Shown: positions 8,984-18,652 of the stretch, in pieces | Layout of the letters: every line of letters begins with the position of its first letter | Numbering within the stretch: position 1 is the stretch's first letter | Assembly: GCA_014385265.1 (NCBI GenBank) | Contig: JACRTJ010000018.1 | Coordinates: 1 to 64,000 of the forward strand | Source of the DNA: Enterocloster hominis (ex Liu et al. 2021) | GTDB taxonomy: Bacteria; Bacillota; Clostridia; Lachnospirales; Lachnospiraceae | Reading direction: 5' to 3' | Length of the DNA stretch: 64,000 nt | The notes under the pieces: model-generated | What the model was told of the DNA's origin: nothing | The model's input: only the letters and a program-made list of their open reading frames with translations | The model's database searches: none | Position numbers and translations under genes: made by a program

Positions 8984-9658
8984 ATGGAAAGACAGATCGA
9001 TTTAAATGAGATTTCAGACGGAAGGCTCTACGGGCTTTCTGATATGGTAAGAGCAGACTGCGGCGGCTGTGCAGGCTGCTCTGCCTGCTGTTCGGGCATG
9101 GGCCGGTCGGTGGTCCTGGATCCCCTGGATATGCACCGTCTGGCAGAAGGGACAGGAGTGGGAGCAGAGACGCTTTTGACTGAAAATTTAGAACTGAATG
9201 TGGTGGATGGGATCGTCCTCCCCAATCTAAAAATGACAGGGGTGGGGGAAAGATGCACGTTCCTGGATCAGAACGGACGCTGTACGGTCCACAGCTTCCG
9301 CCCGGGGATCTGCCGGATCTTCCCTCTGGGGCGGCTGTATGAAAACGGGAGCTTCCAGTATTTTCTCCAGGTCAGGGAGTGCCGGAAGACAAACCGGGCC
9401 AAGATCAGGGTGAAAAAGTGGATCGATATGCCGGAAGCGGAAAAATATGATGCCTATATTTCCAGATGGCATTATTTTTTAAAGAAGCTTTCCAGGATCG
9501 TCCGGGAGGATACAGAAGGGATCCTGTCCAGGAACCTGAGCATGTATGTGTTAAAGGAATTTTATCTGACTCCCTATGACAGGAATGGGGACTTTTATGC
9601 CCAGATCGAGAAACGGATCGGGAAGGCGGAGGCAGTCTTTGGGATCAGCCATTCATAA
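8984..9658 (+). CDS. YkgJ-family cysteine-cluster protein
   Basis: 224 residues. The N-terminal third has dense cysteines (CGGCAGCSACC near 24-34, then C...C in ERCTFLDQNGRCTVHSFRPG and a further GICRIFP), the pattern of the YkgJ/CxxCxxCC family thought to chelate zinc or an iron-sulfur cluster. No membrane segment. Cellular function is not established for this family. A clear AGAGAGGTGA ribosome site precedes the ATG. It sits between two PBP genes of the dcw cluster, an unusual place; whether it serves division or is a passenger cannot be told. Confidence 0.8.
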   Translation: MERQIDLNEISDGRLYGLSDMVRADCGGCAGCSACCSGMGRSVVLDPLDMHRLAEGTGVGAETLLTENLELNVVDGIVLPNLKMTGVGERCTFLDQNGRCTVHSFRPGICRIFPLGRLYENGSFQYFLQVRECRKTNRAKIRVKKWIDMPEAEKYDAYISRWHYFLKKLSRIVREDTEGILSRNLSMYVLKEFYLTPYDRNGDFYAQIEKRIGKAEAVFGISHS

Positions 9659-9713
9659 TTTCTGGTGAAATGAAATATAATGAGTAACAAAACACGGACA
9701 TGGATGTGGCGTC

Positions 9714-11444
9714 ATGAGCTCTTTTCTGACCCATCACAGGAGACGGATCCTGGTGACCATGGCGTTTTTGTCGCTTTTTATGGCCGGGCTCTGCGGCCAG
9801 CTGGGCTATCTGATGATCTTCCGGTCAGAGCATTACAGCACCATGGCCGACGATCTCCATGAAAGGGAACGGACCATCAAGGCGGCCAGAGGGGAGATCG
9901 TGGACCGGAACGGCACGGTCATCGCCTCCAACCGGACGGTCTGTACGGTCTCCGTGGTCCATAACCAGGTGGAGGAGCCGGAGGCGGTGATCCGGATGCT
10001 CTCCGGGGAACTGGAGCTGCCGGAGGCAGAGGTCCGCAAAAAGGTGGAAAAGCGCTCCTCCCGGGAGATCATAAAGACCAATGTGGATAAGGCCGACGGA
10101 GACCGGATCCGCTCCCATGGCTTTGCTGGCGTCAAGGTGGATGAGGATTATAAGCGGTATTACCCCTACGACAGCCTGGCTTCCCGGGTCCTGGGCTTTA
10201 CAGGGGCCGATAACCAGGGGATCATCGGCCTGGAGGTCATGTACGAAAAATACTTAAAGGGCCGGGACGGAAAGATCCTTACCCTGTCCGATGCCAAAGG
10301 CGTGGAGGTGGAAAATGCCGCAGAGGAGCGGCTGGAGCCGGTGGCCGGGAACACCCTGACTGTGAGCCTGGACGTGAACATCCAGAAATACGCAGAGCAG
10401 GCCGCGTACCAGGTGATGGAGCGGAAGGGGGCCAGGGCCGTTTCGGTCATTGTCATGAACCCTCAGAACGGGGAGATCTATGCCATGGTCAATGCCCCGG
10501 AATTTCATCTCAACGCCCCGTTTTCCCTGGCAGAGGGGGATGGGGCCGCTTCCGGAAAGGAAAAACAGGATCTTTTGAACGCCATGTGGAGGAACCGGTG
10601 CATCAACGACACCTATGAGCCGGGCTCCACCTTCAAGATCATCACGGCCGCAGCCGGTCTGGAGGCCGGAGTGGTCTCCCTGGAGGACCGGTTTTCCTGT
10701 CCGGGCTTCCGGATCGTGGAGGACCGGAAGATCCGGTGCCATAAGGTGGGCGGCCACGGCGGCGAGACCTTTTTACAGGGAGCCATGAACTCCTGTAATC
10801 CGGTGTTCATCGATGTGGGACAGCGGCTGGGAGCGGAGCGTTTTTACGATTATTTCCAGCAGTTCGGCCTGCTGGGGAAAACAGGCATCGACCTTCCCGG
10901 GGAGGCGGCCACCATTATGCATAAGAAGGAAAATATGGGTCTGGTGGAACTGGCCACGGTCTCCTTTGGACAGTCGTTCCAGATCACTCCCATCCAGCTT
11001 GTGACCACCGCCTCCTCCATCATCAACGGAGGGAACCGGATCACACCCCATTTTGCCATAAAGGCGGAGAGCCGGGACGGCTCTCTGGTGCGGGAGTTTA
11101 CGTATCCCGTAAGGGAAAATGTGGTATCGGAGGAGACCAGCCGGACCATGCGGCATATCCTGGAGCAGGTGGTGGCTGAGGGCAGCGGGAAACGGGCAAA
11201 GGTGGATGGCTTCCGGATCGGAGGAAAAACGGCCACCTCGGAAAAGCTTCCCAGGAGCCGGAAAAAGTATATCTCTTCTTTTCTGGGCTTTGCCCCGGCT
11301 GACGATCCCCAGGTCATTGCCCTCATCACCATTGACGAACCGGTGGGGATCTACTACGGCGGAACCATCGCAGCCCCGGTCATTGCCGACATTTTTGAGA
11401 ACATCCTTCCTTATCTTGGGCTTCTGCCTGGAAATGAAACGTAG
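9714..11444 (+). CDS. SpoVD-like class B penicillin-binding protein
   Basis: 576-residue monofunctional transpeptidase with an N-terminal anchor (about 12-35), dimerisation domain (ARGEIVDRNGTVIASN) and transpeptidase domain. SxxK is at S305 (GSTFK) and SCN follows (MNSCNPVF). The third motif reads KTA (GGKTATSEKLP) rather than KTG. No PASTA domain. Being the second class B PBP in a dcw cluster of a spore former, it most likely corresponds to SpoVD, the cortex-peptidoglycan PBP. The start is the ATG giving a normal N-terminus, though its ribosome site is weak. Confidence 0.82.
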   Translation: MSSFLTHHRRRILVTMAFLSLFMAGLCGQLGYLMIFRSEHYSTMADDLHERERTIKAARGEIVDRNGTVIASNRTVCTVSVVHNQVEEPEAVIRMLSGELELPEAEVRKKVEKRSSREIIKTNVDKADGDRIRSHGFAGVKVDEDYKRYYPYDSLASRVLGFTGADNQGIIGLEVMYEKYLKGRDGKILTLSDAKGVEVENAAEERLEPVAGNTLTVSLDVNIQKYAEQAAYQVMERKGARAVSVIVMNPQNGEIYAMVNAPEFHLNAPFSLAEGDGAASGKEKQDLLNAMWRNRCINDTYEPGSTFKIITAAAGLEAGVVSLEDRFSCPGFRIVEDRKIRCHKVGGHGGETFLQGAMNSCNPVFIDVGQRLGAERFYDYFQQFGLLGKTGIDLPGEAATIMHKKENMGLVELATVSFGQSFQITPIQLVTTASSIINGGNRITPHFAIKAESRDGSLVREFTYPVRENVVSEETSRTMRHILEQVVAEGSGKRAKVDGFRIGGKTATSEKLPRSRKKYISSFLGFAPADDPQVIALITIDEPVGIYYGGTIAAPVIADIFENILPYLGLLPGNET

Positions 11445-11546
11445 CGTTCAGCCATGCGTCGTTCTGTCCGCCCTCAGCGGACAAGAAGAGCTGGGCGTCT
11501 GTCCCATGAAGATCCGGACAGAAAACAAGGAAATGGTGTTTTCCCA

Positions 11547-11575
11547 TTGATTAATTCTTTAAAAGGACGTATACT
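11547..11575 (+). promoter_or_regulatory. Predicted internal dcw promoter before mraY
   Basis: -35 TTGATT (11547-11552), 17-bp spacer, -10 TATACT (11570-11575), in the 166-bp gap after the SpoVD-like gene. That gap also holds an imperfect hairpin at 11462-11487 without a T-run. Confidence 0.6.
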
Positions 11576-11610
11576 AAAAAGACCCAATACATAAGAGACA
11601 GAGGTGCAAT

Positions 11611-12579
11611 ATGGTTAATGAGACAATCCTGGCGGTCATCATCGCCTTTGCGGTCAGTGCGGCGCTTTGCCCCATCGTGATCCCATTCCTTCATAAATTA
11701 AAGTTCGGCCAGCAGGTCCGGGAGGACGGTCCCCAGGCCCATTTAAAAAAACAGGGGACGCCTACCATGGGGGGACTGATCATCCTTTCCAGCATTGTGA
11801 TCACGTCCCTTTTTTATATGAAAGATTATCCCCGGATCATCCCGGTGCTGTTCATGACCGTGGGCTTCGGGATCATCGGCTTTCTGGACGACTATATCAA
11901 GATCGTCATGAAACGGTCCGAGGGGCTGAATCCGAAACAGAAGCTTCTGGGCCAGATCGTGATCACAGGGATCTTCGCCTATTATCTGATGACCTCCGGG
12001 GAGGTAGGAACGGAAATGCTGATCCCCTTCACCGGCGGCTTTGAAAACGGATATTTCCTGGATCTGGGGTGGCTCTTTGTACCGGCCCTGTTCTTTATCG
12101 TCCTTGGAACGGACAACGGCGTCAATTTCACAGACGGTCTGGACGGACTCTGCACCAGTGTGACGATCCTGGTGGCCACTTTTTTTACCGTGGTGGCTCT
12201 GGGAGAGGAGAGCGGCATCAGCCCCATCACGGGCGCCGTTGTGGGAAGTCTTCTGGGCTTCCTCTTATTTAATGTATATCCGGCCCGGGTATTTATGGGA
12301 GATACGGGATCTCTGGCCCTGGGAGGCTTTGTGGCCTCCAGCGCCTATATGATGCAGATGCCTGTCTTCATCGCCATTGTGGGCCTTATCTATCTGGTGG
12401 AGGTGCTTTCCGTTATCATCCAGGTCACTTATTTTAAAAAGACCGGCGGAAAGCGGATCTTTAAGATGGCTCCCATCCATCATCACTTTGAACTGTGCGG
12501 ATGGTCTGAAACGAGAGTCGTCGCCGTATTTTCCATCATCACGGCAATCCTTTGTCTGGTTGCTTACTTAGGATTATAG
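11611..12579 (+). CDS. mraY: Phospho-N-acetylmuramoyl-pentapeptide-transferase MraY
   Basis: 322-residue polytopic membrane enzyme that joins phospho-MurNAc-pentapeptide to undecaprenyl phosphate, making lipid I. Family signatures: KKQGTPTMGG near residue 46, FLDDYIK, DNGVNFTDGLDGL and the C-terminal MAPIHHHFELCGW histidine motif. About ten membrane segments; normal length. Ribosome site AGAGGTG. Preceded by its own predicted promoter. Confidence 0.97.
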   Translation: MVNETILAVIIAFAVSAALCPIVIPFLHKLKFGQQVREDGPQAHLKKQGTPTMGGLIILSSIVITSLFYMKDYPRIIPVLFMTVGFGIIGFLDDYIKIVMKRSEGLNPKQKLLGQIVITGIFAYYLMTSGEVGTEMLIPFTGGFENGYFLDLGWLFVPALFFIVLGTDNGVNFTDGLDGLCTSVTILVATFFTVVALGEESGISPITGAVVGSLLGFLLFNVYPARVFMGDTGSLALGGFVASSAYMMQMPVFIAIVGLIYLVEVLSVIIQVTYFKKTGGKRIFKMAPIHHHFELCGWSETRVVAVFSIITAILCLVAYLGL

Positions 12580-12594
12580 CAGGGAGGAATATTC

Positions 12595-13941
12595 ATGTCA
12601 CAGAAAGTATTAGTTGCCGGAACCGGCATCAGCGGGATCGCAGCGGCAAAGCTTCTTCTGGCCCAGGGCGGGGAAGTGGTATTATATGACGGAAACGAGA
12701 AGCTTTCCGCCGAGGAATTAAAGAAAAATTTTGATGAGGGCGCAAAGGTCTCCGTGATCTTAGGAGAACTGAAGAAGCTGGATCTTTCCGGCGTGGAGCT
12801 CTGCGTCATCAGTCCGGGTATCTCCCTGGAAGCACCCTTTGTGGCTGTTCTGGACGAGGCCCGGGTCCCCATCTGGAGCGAGATCGAGCTGGCCTATCAC
12901 TGTTCCCAGGGAAAGCTCATCGCCATCACCGGAACCAACGGAAAGACCACCACGACGGCCCTGACTGGCGAGATCATGAGGCATTTCTTTAACAGCGTAT
13001 TTGTAGTTGGAAATATCGGTGATCCCTATACGGCCCATGCCAGGGAGACCACGGAGGAATCGGTGACGGTGGCCGAGGTCTCCAGCTTCCAGCTTGAGAC
13101 CATTATGGAGTTCCATCCCAATGTTTCGGCCATCACCAACATCACTCCGGACCACCTGGACCGCCATAAGACCATGGACTGCTACATCCAGGTAAAGGAG
13201 GGGATCGCCAGGAACCAGACAGAAGAGGATTCCTGTGTATTAAATTATGACGATCCGGAGCTCCGTGCCTTTGGCTCCACCTTAAAGAGCAAGGTGATCT
13301 ACTTCAGCCGGAGGGAAAAGCTGGACCAGGGCGTATATATGGACGGCGACAGGATCGTATACCGCCACGGCGGAAAGACGGAGCCTGTGCTGGATGTCAA
13401 GGATCTCCAGATCATCGGCGGCCACAACCATGAAAATGTGATGACAGCTGTGGCCATCTCCCTCCAGATGGGCGTGCCCATCCCTGTGATCCGCGAGGCC
13501 TGCATGGCCTTTAAGGCGGTGGAGCACCGGATCGAGTTCGTGCGGGAGCGGTTCGGAGTCACCTACTATAACGATTCCAAGGGGACCAACCCGGATGCGG
13601 CCATCCAGGCCATCCGCGCCATGCCGGGGCCCACGCTGCTGATCGCCGGAGGCTATGACAAGCATTCGGAATATGACGAGTGGATCGAAAGCTTTGACGG
13701 AAAGGTGCGGTATCTGGTGCTTATCGGCCAGACCAGGGATAAGATCGCCGAGTGTGCAAAAAAACATGGGCTCACGGATATCATGTACGCAGAGGATATG
13801 CAGGAGGCTGTCCAGGTCTGCGCCTCCTACGCCAATGCCGGCGATTATGTGCTGCTTTCTCCGGCCTGTGCAAGCTGGGGAATGTTTAAAAATTATGAAG
13901 AGCGGGGGCGGATCTTTAAGGAATGCGTGAACAATCTGTAA
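12595..13941 (+). CDS. murD: UDP-N-acetylmuramoylalanine--D-glutamate ligase
   Basis: 448-residue Mur ligase that adds D-glutamate to UDP-MurNAc-L-Ala using ATP. N-terminal Rossmann region (GTGISGIAAAKLL), ATP-binding GTNGKTTTTALTGE at about 114-127, central domain with ITPDHLDRH, and a C-terminal domain with YYNDSKGTNPDA. Strong AGGGAGG ribosome site. The 3' end overlaps ftsW by 19 nt. Confidence 0.97.
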   Translation: MSQKVLVAGTGISGIAAAKLLLAQGGEVVLYDGNEKLSAEELKKNFDEGAKVSVILGELKKLDLSGVELCVISPGISLEAPFVAVLDEARVPIWSEIELAYHCSQGKLIAITGTNGKTTTTALTGEIMRHFFNSVFVVGNIGDPYTAHARETTEESVTVAEVSSFQLETIMEFHPNVSAITNITPDHLDRHKTMDCYIQVKEGIARNQTEEDSCVLNYDDPELRAFGSTLKSKVIYFSRREKLDQGVYMDGDRIVYRHGGKTEPVLDVKDLQIIGGHNHENVMTAVAISLQMGVPIPVIREACMAFKAVEHRIEFVRERFGVTYYNDSKGTNPDAAIQAIRAMPGPTLLIAGGYDKHSEYDEWIESFDGKVRYLVLIGQTRDKIAECAKKHGLTDIMYAEDMQEAVQVCASYANAGDYVLLSPACASWGMFKNYEERGRIFKECVNNL

Positions 13942-15146
13942 ATGACCGCAGAAGGGCCGGGCATCCGGAGCAGAGGGGACGGACGGAAGCCAGCCGTCCC
14001 CAGCCCCAGCCCAAAAAGAAAAAGCCCAGGCGTTTTTATGATTACAGCCTGCTGTTTACCATCATCTTCCTGACCGTGTTCGGCCTGGTGATGATATACA
14101 GCTCCAGCTCCTACAACGCCCAGGTCCTGGGCCAGGGACCGGCCTATTATATGAAACGGCAGGGATACATAGCTCTGGCAGGCTTTGCGGCCATGCTGGT
14201 CATTTCCAAGATGGATTACCACTTTTTTGCGAAATTTACCGTTCCGGCCATCGTGGTATCCTATATCTGTATGTTTCTGGTGAATTTCACCAGCCTGGGG
14301 ATCAAGGTCAACGGACAGAAGCGGTGGCTGGGGACCAGGTCCGTGCGGTTCCAGCCCACAGAGCTTGTAAAGGTGACGGTGATCCTGGTGCTGGCGGTGG
14401 TGATCACCCGGCTGGGGAAAAAGATCGATGAGTGGAGGAGCTGGGGAATGCTGATCGTCCTGATCGCCCCGCTGGCCCTGATGGTCATGGCCAATAACTT
14501 AAGCTCCGGCCTGATCATCGTGGGCATCGGCTTTGTGATGATGTTCATTGCCTGTAAGAAAAAATGGATCTTCATCCTTTCCATGGCGCTGGGGGCGGCA
14601 GTGTTCATTTTTGCGCCCATGATCGCCATGGGCCTGGAAAAGGCCGGGATCCTGGAATCCTACCAGCTGAGCCGGATCCTGGTGTGGAAGAATCCGGAGG
14701 CGTATCCCAGGGACGGAGGCTACCAGGTGCTCCAGGGGCTTTATGCCATCGGCTCCGGAGGCCTTCTGGGCAAGGGGCTGGGACAGAGCATCCAGAAGCT
14801 CAGCTTCCTTCCGGAGCCCCAGAACGATATGATCTTTGCCATCATCTGCGAGGAGCTGGGCCTGTTCGGGGCCATATCGGTGATCCTGATCTTTTTATTC
14901 ATGATCTACCGTTTCATGCTGATCGCTGGAAATGCGCCGGATCTTTTTGGGGCCCTTCTGGTGGTGGGAGTCATGGCCCACATTGCCATCCAGGTGATCT
15001 TAAACATTGCCGTGGTGACCAATGTGATCCCCAATACGGGCATCACTCTGCCGTTCATCAGCTATGGAGGCACCTCGGTGCTGTTCCTCATGGTGGAGAT
15101 GGGCATGGCTCTCAGCGTGTCCAACCAGATAAAGCTGGAGAGATAA
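13923..15146 (+). CDS. ftsW: FtsW/SpoVE-family SEDS glycosyltransferase
   Basis: 407-residue SEDS protein, a lipid II polymerase partnered with a class B PBP. Ten membrane segments follow a basic cytoplasmic N-terminal tail of about 40 residues (many K/R/P). Family features include FQPTELVK, the loop YQVLQGLYAIGSGGLLGKGLG and the C-terminal NTGITLPFISYGGTSVLF. FtsW and SpoVE cannot be separated by sequence here; two class B PBPs upstream offer partners for either role. Starts inside the end of murD. Confidence 0.93.
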   Translation: MREQSVNDRRRAGHPEQRGRTEASRPQPQPKKKKPRRFYDYSLLFTIIFLTVFGLVMIYSSSSYNAQVLGQGPAYYMKRQGYIALAGFAAMLVISKMDYHFFAKFTVPAIVVSYICMFLVNFTSLGIKVNGQKRWLGTRSVRFQPTELVKVTVILVLAVVITRLGKKIDEWRSWGMLIVLIAPLALMVMANNLSSGLIIVGIGFVMMFIACKKKWIFILSMALGAAVFIFAPMIAMGLEKAGILESYQLSRILVWKNPEAYPRDGGYQVLQGLYAIGSGGLLGKGLGQSIQKLSFLPEPQNDMIFAIICEELGLFGAISVILIFLFMIYRFMLIAGNAPDLFGALLVVGVMAHIAIQVILNIAVVTNVIPNTGITLPFISYGGTSVLFLMVEMGMALSVSNQIKLER

Positions 15147-15215
15147 GGATAAGGAGGAACACCGGGCCTGTCCGCTGCATAGGATACTGTATAGCATGCA
15201 TCTGGGGGGATCCGT

Positions 15216-16469
15216 TTGTCTGCAATACAGATCCAGGGCCTAAGGCCCTTAAAGGGAACCGTTGGGATCCAGGGTTCCAAAAATGCGGTGCTGCCCATGA
15301 TGGCGGCGTCTCTGCTGGCCGACGGCGTCACCGTGATCCGTCATGTGCCGGAGATCGAGGACGTTTTTTCCATGATGGGGATATTGGAAAGCCTGGGCTG
15401 TAAATGCAGCCTGGAAAAGGGAGTCCTGACGGTGGATACAAAAGCATCGTCCGGCCACAGGATCCCCGAGGAATACGTTGGGAAAATGCGCTCGTCCTGT
15501 CTCCTTCTTGGACCGCTTCTGGCGGAACGGGGAGAGGCGGTGACGTATTATCCCGGAGGCTGTGTCATTGGAAAGCGGCCCATCGACCTGCATCTGTACG
15601 CCCTGAAGCGGCTGGGGGCTTCCTTTTTTGAGGCTGGAGGCATGATCCTGGCCCGGGCAGACCGGCTCCGGGGAGCCAGGATCCGGTTTTCCTATCCCAG
15701 CGTGGGAGCCACGGAAAATGCTATCCTGGCGGCTGTGACCGCAGAGGGAGAGACAGAGATCGAAAACTGTGCCAGAGAGCCGGAGATCATGGAGCTCTGC
15801 CGGTTCCTGGCCGCCATGGGAGCCAGGATCCGCGGCGCAGGGAAGAGCCGGATCGCTGTGGAGGGCGTAAGGCGTCTGTATCCTGCGGAATTTTTTCTGG
15901 GCGGGGACCGGATCTGTGCCGGAACGTATCTGGCGGCCGCCGCCATGACGGCGGGAGACGTGACCGTTATGGGAGCGGAGCCGGAGGACCTGCGGGAGCC
16001 GGTTTACATTTTAAGGCGCATGGGCGCTGACATATCCATAAAAGAAAGAGAAAAGGAGATCCGTCTGCGGATGGATCAGAGGCCCGGTCCTGTTTCGCTC
16101 TGTACCGGTCCCTATCCGGGATTTCCCACGGATCTCCAGTCGGTCTTCCTGGCGGCGGCCTCTGTGGCCTGCGGGGAGAGCCGGATCACAGAAACCGTTT
16201 TTGAAGCCAGATTTGCGGCGGCGGCCCTGCTGCGGCAGTTTGGAGCCAGGATCCGTACAGAGGGACAGACGGCCGTGGCCCTGGGAACGTATCCCTTAAG
16301 GCCCGGGATCGCAGATGCGCCGGATCTGAGAGGCGGGGCGGCCCTGGTGCTGGCAGGCCTGGCGGCAGACGGCCTTTCGATCATTGGGAGCTGCCGGCAT
16401 ATCCGGCGCGGCTATGAGGATCTCTGCCGGGATCTTGGGAGCCTGGGCGCGGAGATCTGCTGGCTCTAG
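15216..16469 (+). CDS. murA: UDP-N-acetylglucosamine 1-carboxyvinyltransferase (MurA), divergent
   Basis: 417-residue EPSP-synthase-fold enzyme for the first committed peptidoglycan step (enolpyruvyl transfer to UDP-GlcNAc). Key positions are kept: SKNAVLP near residue 20, the active-site loop PGGCVIGKRPID with the catalytic (fosfomycin-target) Cys, GFPTDLQ with the base Asp, and DLRGGAALVLAG. The remaining sequence is unusually rich in Arg and Ala and shorter than many MurA. TTG start with GGGGGA upstream. It lies where murG/murB are common in other dcw clusters, and a second murA elsewhere in the genome is likely. Confidence 0.88.
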   Translation: MSAIQIQGLRPLKGTVGIQGSKNAVLPMMAASLLADGVTVIRHVPEIEDVFSMMGILESLGCKCSLEKGVLTVDTKASSGHRIPEEYVGKMRSSCLLLGPLLAERGEAVTYYPGGCVIGKRPIDLHLYALKRLGASFFEAGGMILARADRLRGARIRFSYPSVGATENAILAAVTAEGETEIENCAREPEIMELCRFLAAMGARIRGAGKSRIAVEGVRRLYPAEFFLGGDRICAGTYLAAAAMTAGDVTVMGAEPEDLREPVYILRRMGADISIKEREKEIRLRMDQRPGPVSLCTGPYPGFPTDLQSVFLAAASVACGESRITETVFEARFAAAALLRQFGARIRTEGQTAVALGTYPLRPGIADAPDLRGGAALVLAGLAADGLSIIGSCRHIRRGYEDLCRDLGSLGAEICWL

Positions 16470-16523
16470 GAACTTCATGACAGCCGGATACCGGCCAGAC
16501 AGGATGGGAGTACAGGTAATAGG

Positions 16524-17297
16524 ATGAGGAGAAGAAGAGGATACGCGGGCTATGGCTACCGGAGGAGAAGGAGAGGAAAGAAGGTCCTGGCAGTGGCAGG
16601 GATCCTTCTTGGGATCCTGCTCCTTCTGGCTGCCCTTGTTTTTGCAGTCCGCATTAAGGAGATCAAGGTCACGGGAAACAGCCACTATACAGAGGAGCAG
16701 GTCATCGATCTGGTCCTTGGCGGAAAATGGTCCAGAAATTCGGCGTTCTGTTATTACGAGAACCGGTTCAGGGAGCATAAATCCATCCCGTTCATCGAGG
16801 AATATAAGATCGAATTCAAGAGCCCCACAAAGATCGAGATCGTGGTCTTTGAAAAGAGCGTGGTAGGCTACGTTTCGTATATGAGCAGCTATATGTATTT
16901 CGATAAGGACGGCATCATCGTGGAGAGTTCTGTGGAGCAGCTTCCAGGCGTGCCGTGGATCACAGGACTGGATTTCGGCCATATTATCCTGCACCAGCCC
17001 CTTCCTGTGGCAGATCCCGATACCTTTGGGGAGATCTTAAATCTGACCCAGGTGCTGTCGGTCCATGAGGTGAAGGTGGACAAGGTGGATTATCACAGCT
17101 CCATGGCAGGAGCCGGGGAGATCCGGCTCCATATCGGCGATGTGGTGGTGGAGCTGGGGGATTCTGAGGATCTGGACGGAAAGGTAACGGAGCTTTCCGG
17201 CATCCTTCCGGAGCTTTCCGGGCTTTCCGGCACCCTGTATCTGGATACCTATGACGAAACCAACAGTACGCCCACATATACCTTCAAAAAGAAATAA
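16524..17297 (+). CDS. ftsQ: Cell division protein FtsQ/DivIB
   Basis: 257 residues: very basic tail (MRRRRGYAGYGYRRRRRGKK), one membrane segment (about 21-43), then a POTRA domain (IKEIKVTGNSHYTEEQVIDL) and the FtsQ/DivIB beta domain. It bridges FtsL/DivIC to the divisome outside the membrane. Identified from topology, POTRA and position just before ftsZ. No ftsA gene follows, unlike in many Firmicutes. Confidence 0.88.
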   Translation: MRRRRGYAGYGYRRRRRGKKVLAVAGILLGILLLLAALVFAVRIKEIKVTGNSHYTEEQVIDLVLGGKWSRNSAFCYYENRFREHKSIPFIEEYKIEFKSPTKIEIVVFEKSVVGYVSYMSSYMYFDKDGIIVESSVEQLPGVPWITGLDFGHIILHQPLPVADPDTFGEILNLTQVLSVHEVKVDKVDYHSSMAGAGEIRLHIGDVVVELGDSEDLDGKVTELSGILPELSGLSGTLYLDTYDETNSTPTYTFKKK

Positions 17298-17315
17298 AGT
17301 TTGTGAAAATAATAG

Positions 17316-17344
17316 TTGATATTTTTTCAAAAATCAAATATGAT
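17316..17344 (+). promoter_or_regulatory. Predicted sigma-A promoter of ftsZ
   Basis: -35 TTGATA (17316-17321), 17-bp A/T-rich spacer, -10 TATGAT (17339-17344), in the 116-bp gap before ftsZ. It gives ftsZ its own transcript. Confidence 0.7.
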
Positions 17345-17413
17345 ATATGTTAGATTAATTTGGACTATTTCCGCAAAAGAAACGCAGTGGAAGTTTAAAA
17401 GGAGGAGACGTTC

Positions 17414-18604
17414 TTGTTAGAAATAAAAATAAATGAGGCAGAGAATGCCGCAAGGATTCTTGTGATCGGTGTCGGCGGCGCCGGAAATAACGCAGTAAAC
17501 CGCATGGTGGAAGAGAATATCCTGGGAGTAGAATTCATCGGGATCAATACCGATAAGCAGGCGCTCCAGTTCTGTAAGGCCCCCACGGCCATGCAGATCG
17601 GCGAGAAGCTCACAAAGGGGCTGGGCGCAGGCGCAAAGCCGGAGATCGGTGAAAAGGCTGCCGAGGAGAGCCAGGAGGAGCTGGCGCAGGCCATGAAGGG
17701 TGCGGATATGGTATTCGTTACCTGCGGTATGGGCGGCGGCACCGGTACGGGCGCGGCTCCTGTGATCGCCAGAATCGCCAAGGATATGGGGATCCTTACA
17801 GTCGGCGTTGTGACAAAGCCCTTCCGCTTTGAGGCAAAGCAGCGTATGAACAATGCCCTGGAGGGAATTGAAAACCTGAAAAATGCAGTGGATACCCTGA
17901 TCGTGATCCCCAATGACCGTCTTCTGGAGATCGTTGACAGGCGGACAACCATGCCGGATGCTTTAAAGAAGGCCGATGAGGTGCTCCAGCAGGCCGTACA
18001 GGGGATCACAGATCTGATCAACGTTCCCGGCCTCATCAACCTGGACTTCGCTGATGTCCAGACCGTTATGACGGACAAGGGCATCGCCCATATCGGTATC
18101 GGTAAGGCCAAGGGCGATGACAAGGCCTTAGAGGCAGTGAAGCAGGCCGTATCCAGCCCGCTCCTTGAGACTACCATTGAAGGCGCTTCCCATGTGATCA
18201 TCAATATTTCCGGCGATATCAGCTTGATCGAGGCCAACGAGGCTGCCAGCTACGTTCAGGAGCTGGCCGGTGACGATGCCAATATCATTTTCGGCGCCAT
18301 GTATGATGAAAATGCCGAGGACGAGGCTACGATCACCGTGATCGCCACCGGACTGGACGCCCACGGAGCCAATACTCCTGTGGAACGGGCCATGAAGGAT
18401 TTCACCAATTATAAGCAGAAGGTACCGGCTCCCTCTGTCCAGAAACCGGTATCTCCCATGCCGAGGACTGCTGCGCCGGCAGCCGGAGAGGCAGCAGCTG
18501 CAGCAGCTCCCCAGTTAAATATCCCCAACAGCACACCGGTCTACCGTCCGGCTCATAAAGAGACACAGATCAATATTCCGGACTTCTTAAAGAACCGCAG
18601 ATAG
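17414..18604 (+). CDS. ftsZ: Cell division protein FtsZ
   Basis: 396-residue tubulin-like GTPase that forms the Z-ring. GTP-binding [13 protein letters not shown], tubulin signature [11 protein letters not shown] at about 108-118, T7-loop region [11 protein letters not shown], a variable Ala/Pro linker, and the C-terminal peptide IPDFLKNRR used by partner proteins. TTG start with AAAAGGAGGAG 6-7 nt upstream; no ATG is available nearby and the TTG gives the normal N-terminus. Confidence 0.98.
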   Translation: MLEIKINEAENAARILVIGVGGAGNNAVNRMVEENILGVEFIGINTDKQALQFCKAPTAMQIGEKLTKGLGAGAKPEIGEKAAEESQEELAQAMKGADMVFVTCGMGGGTGTGAAPVIARIAKDMGILTVGVVTKPFRFEAKQRMNNALEGIENLKNAVDTLIVIPNDRLLEIVDRRTTMPDALKKADEVLQQAVQGITDLINVPGLINLDFADVQTVMTDKGIAHIGIGKAKGDDKALEAVKQAVSSPLLETTIEGASHVIINISGDISLIEANEAASYVQELAGDDANIIFGAMYDENAEDEATITVIATGLDAHGANTPVERAMKDFTNYKQKVPAPSVQKPVSPMPRTAAPAAGEAAAAAAPQLNIPNSTPVYRPAHKETQINIPDFLKNRR

Positions 18605-18628
18605 ATTCTAACTTTTCAGAATGTGACA

Positions 18629-18652
18629 GGCGCCGCAGCTTTCAGCGGCGCC
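18629..18652 (+). terminator. Hairpin after ftsZ, probable terminator
   Basis: Perfect 8-bp stem GGCGCCGC/GCGGCGCC with an 8-nt loop, 25 bp after the ftsZ stop. The downstream run (GTCTCCTTT) is only moderately T-rich. Confidence 0.5.

Noticed and set aside
17395-18237. 280-codon minus-strand frame opposite ftsZ
   Set aside because: Ser/Ala-rich shadow translation, no start signals.
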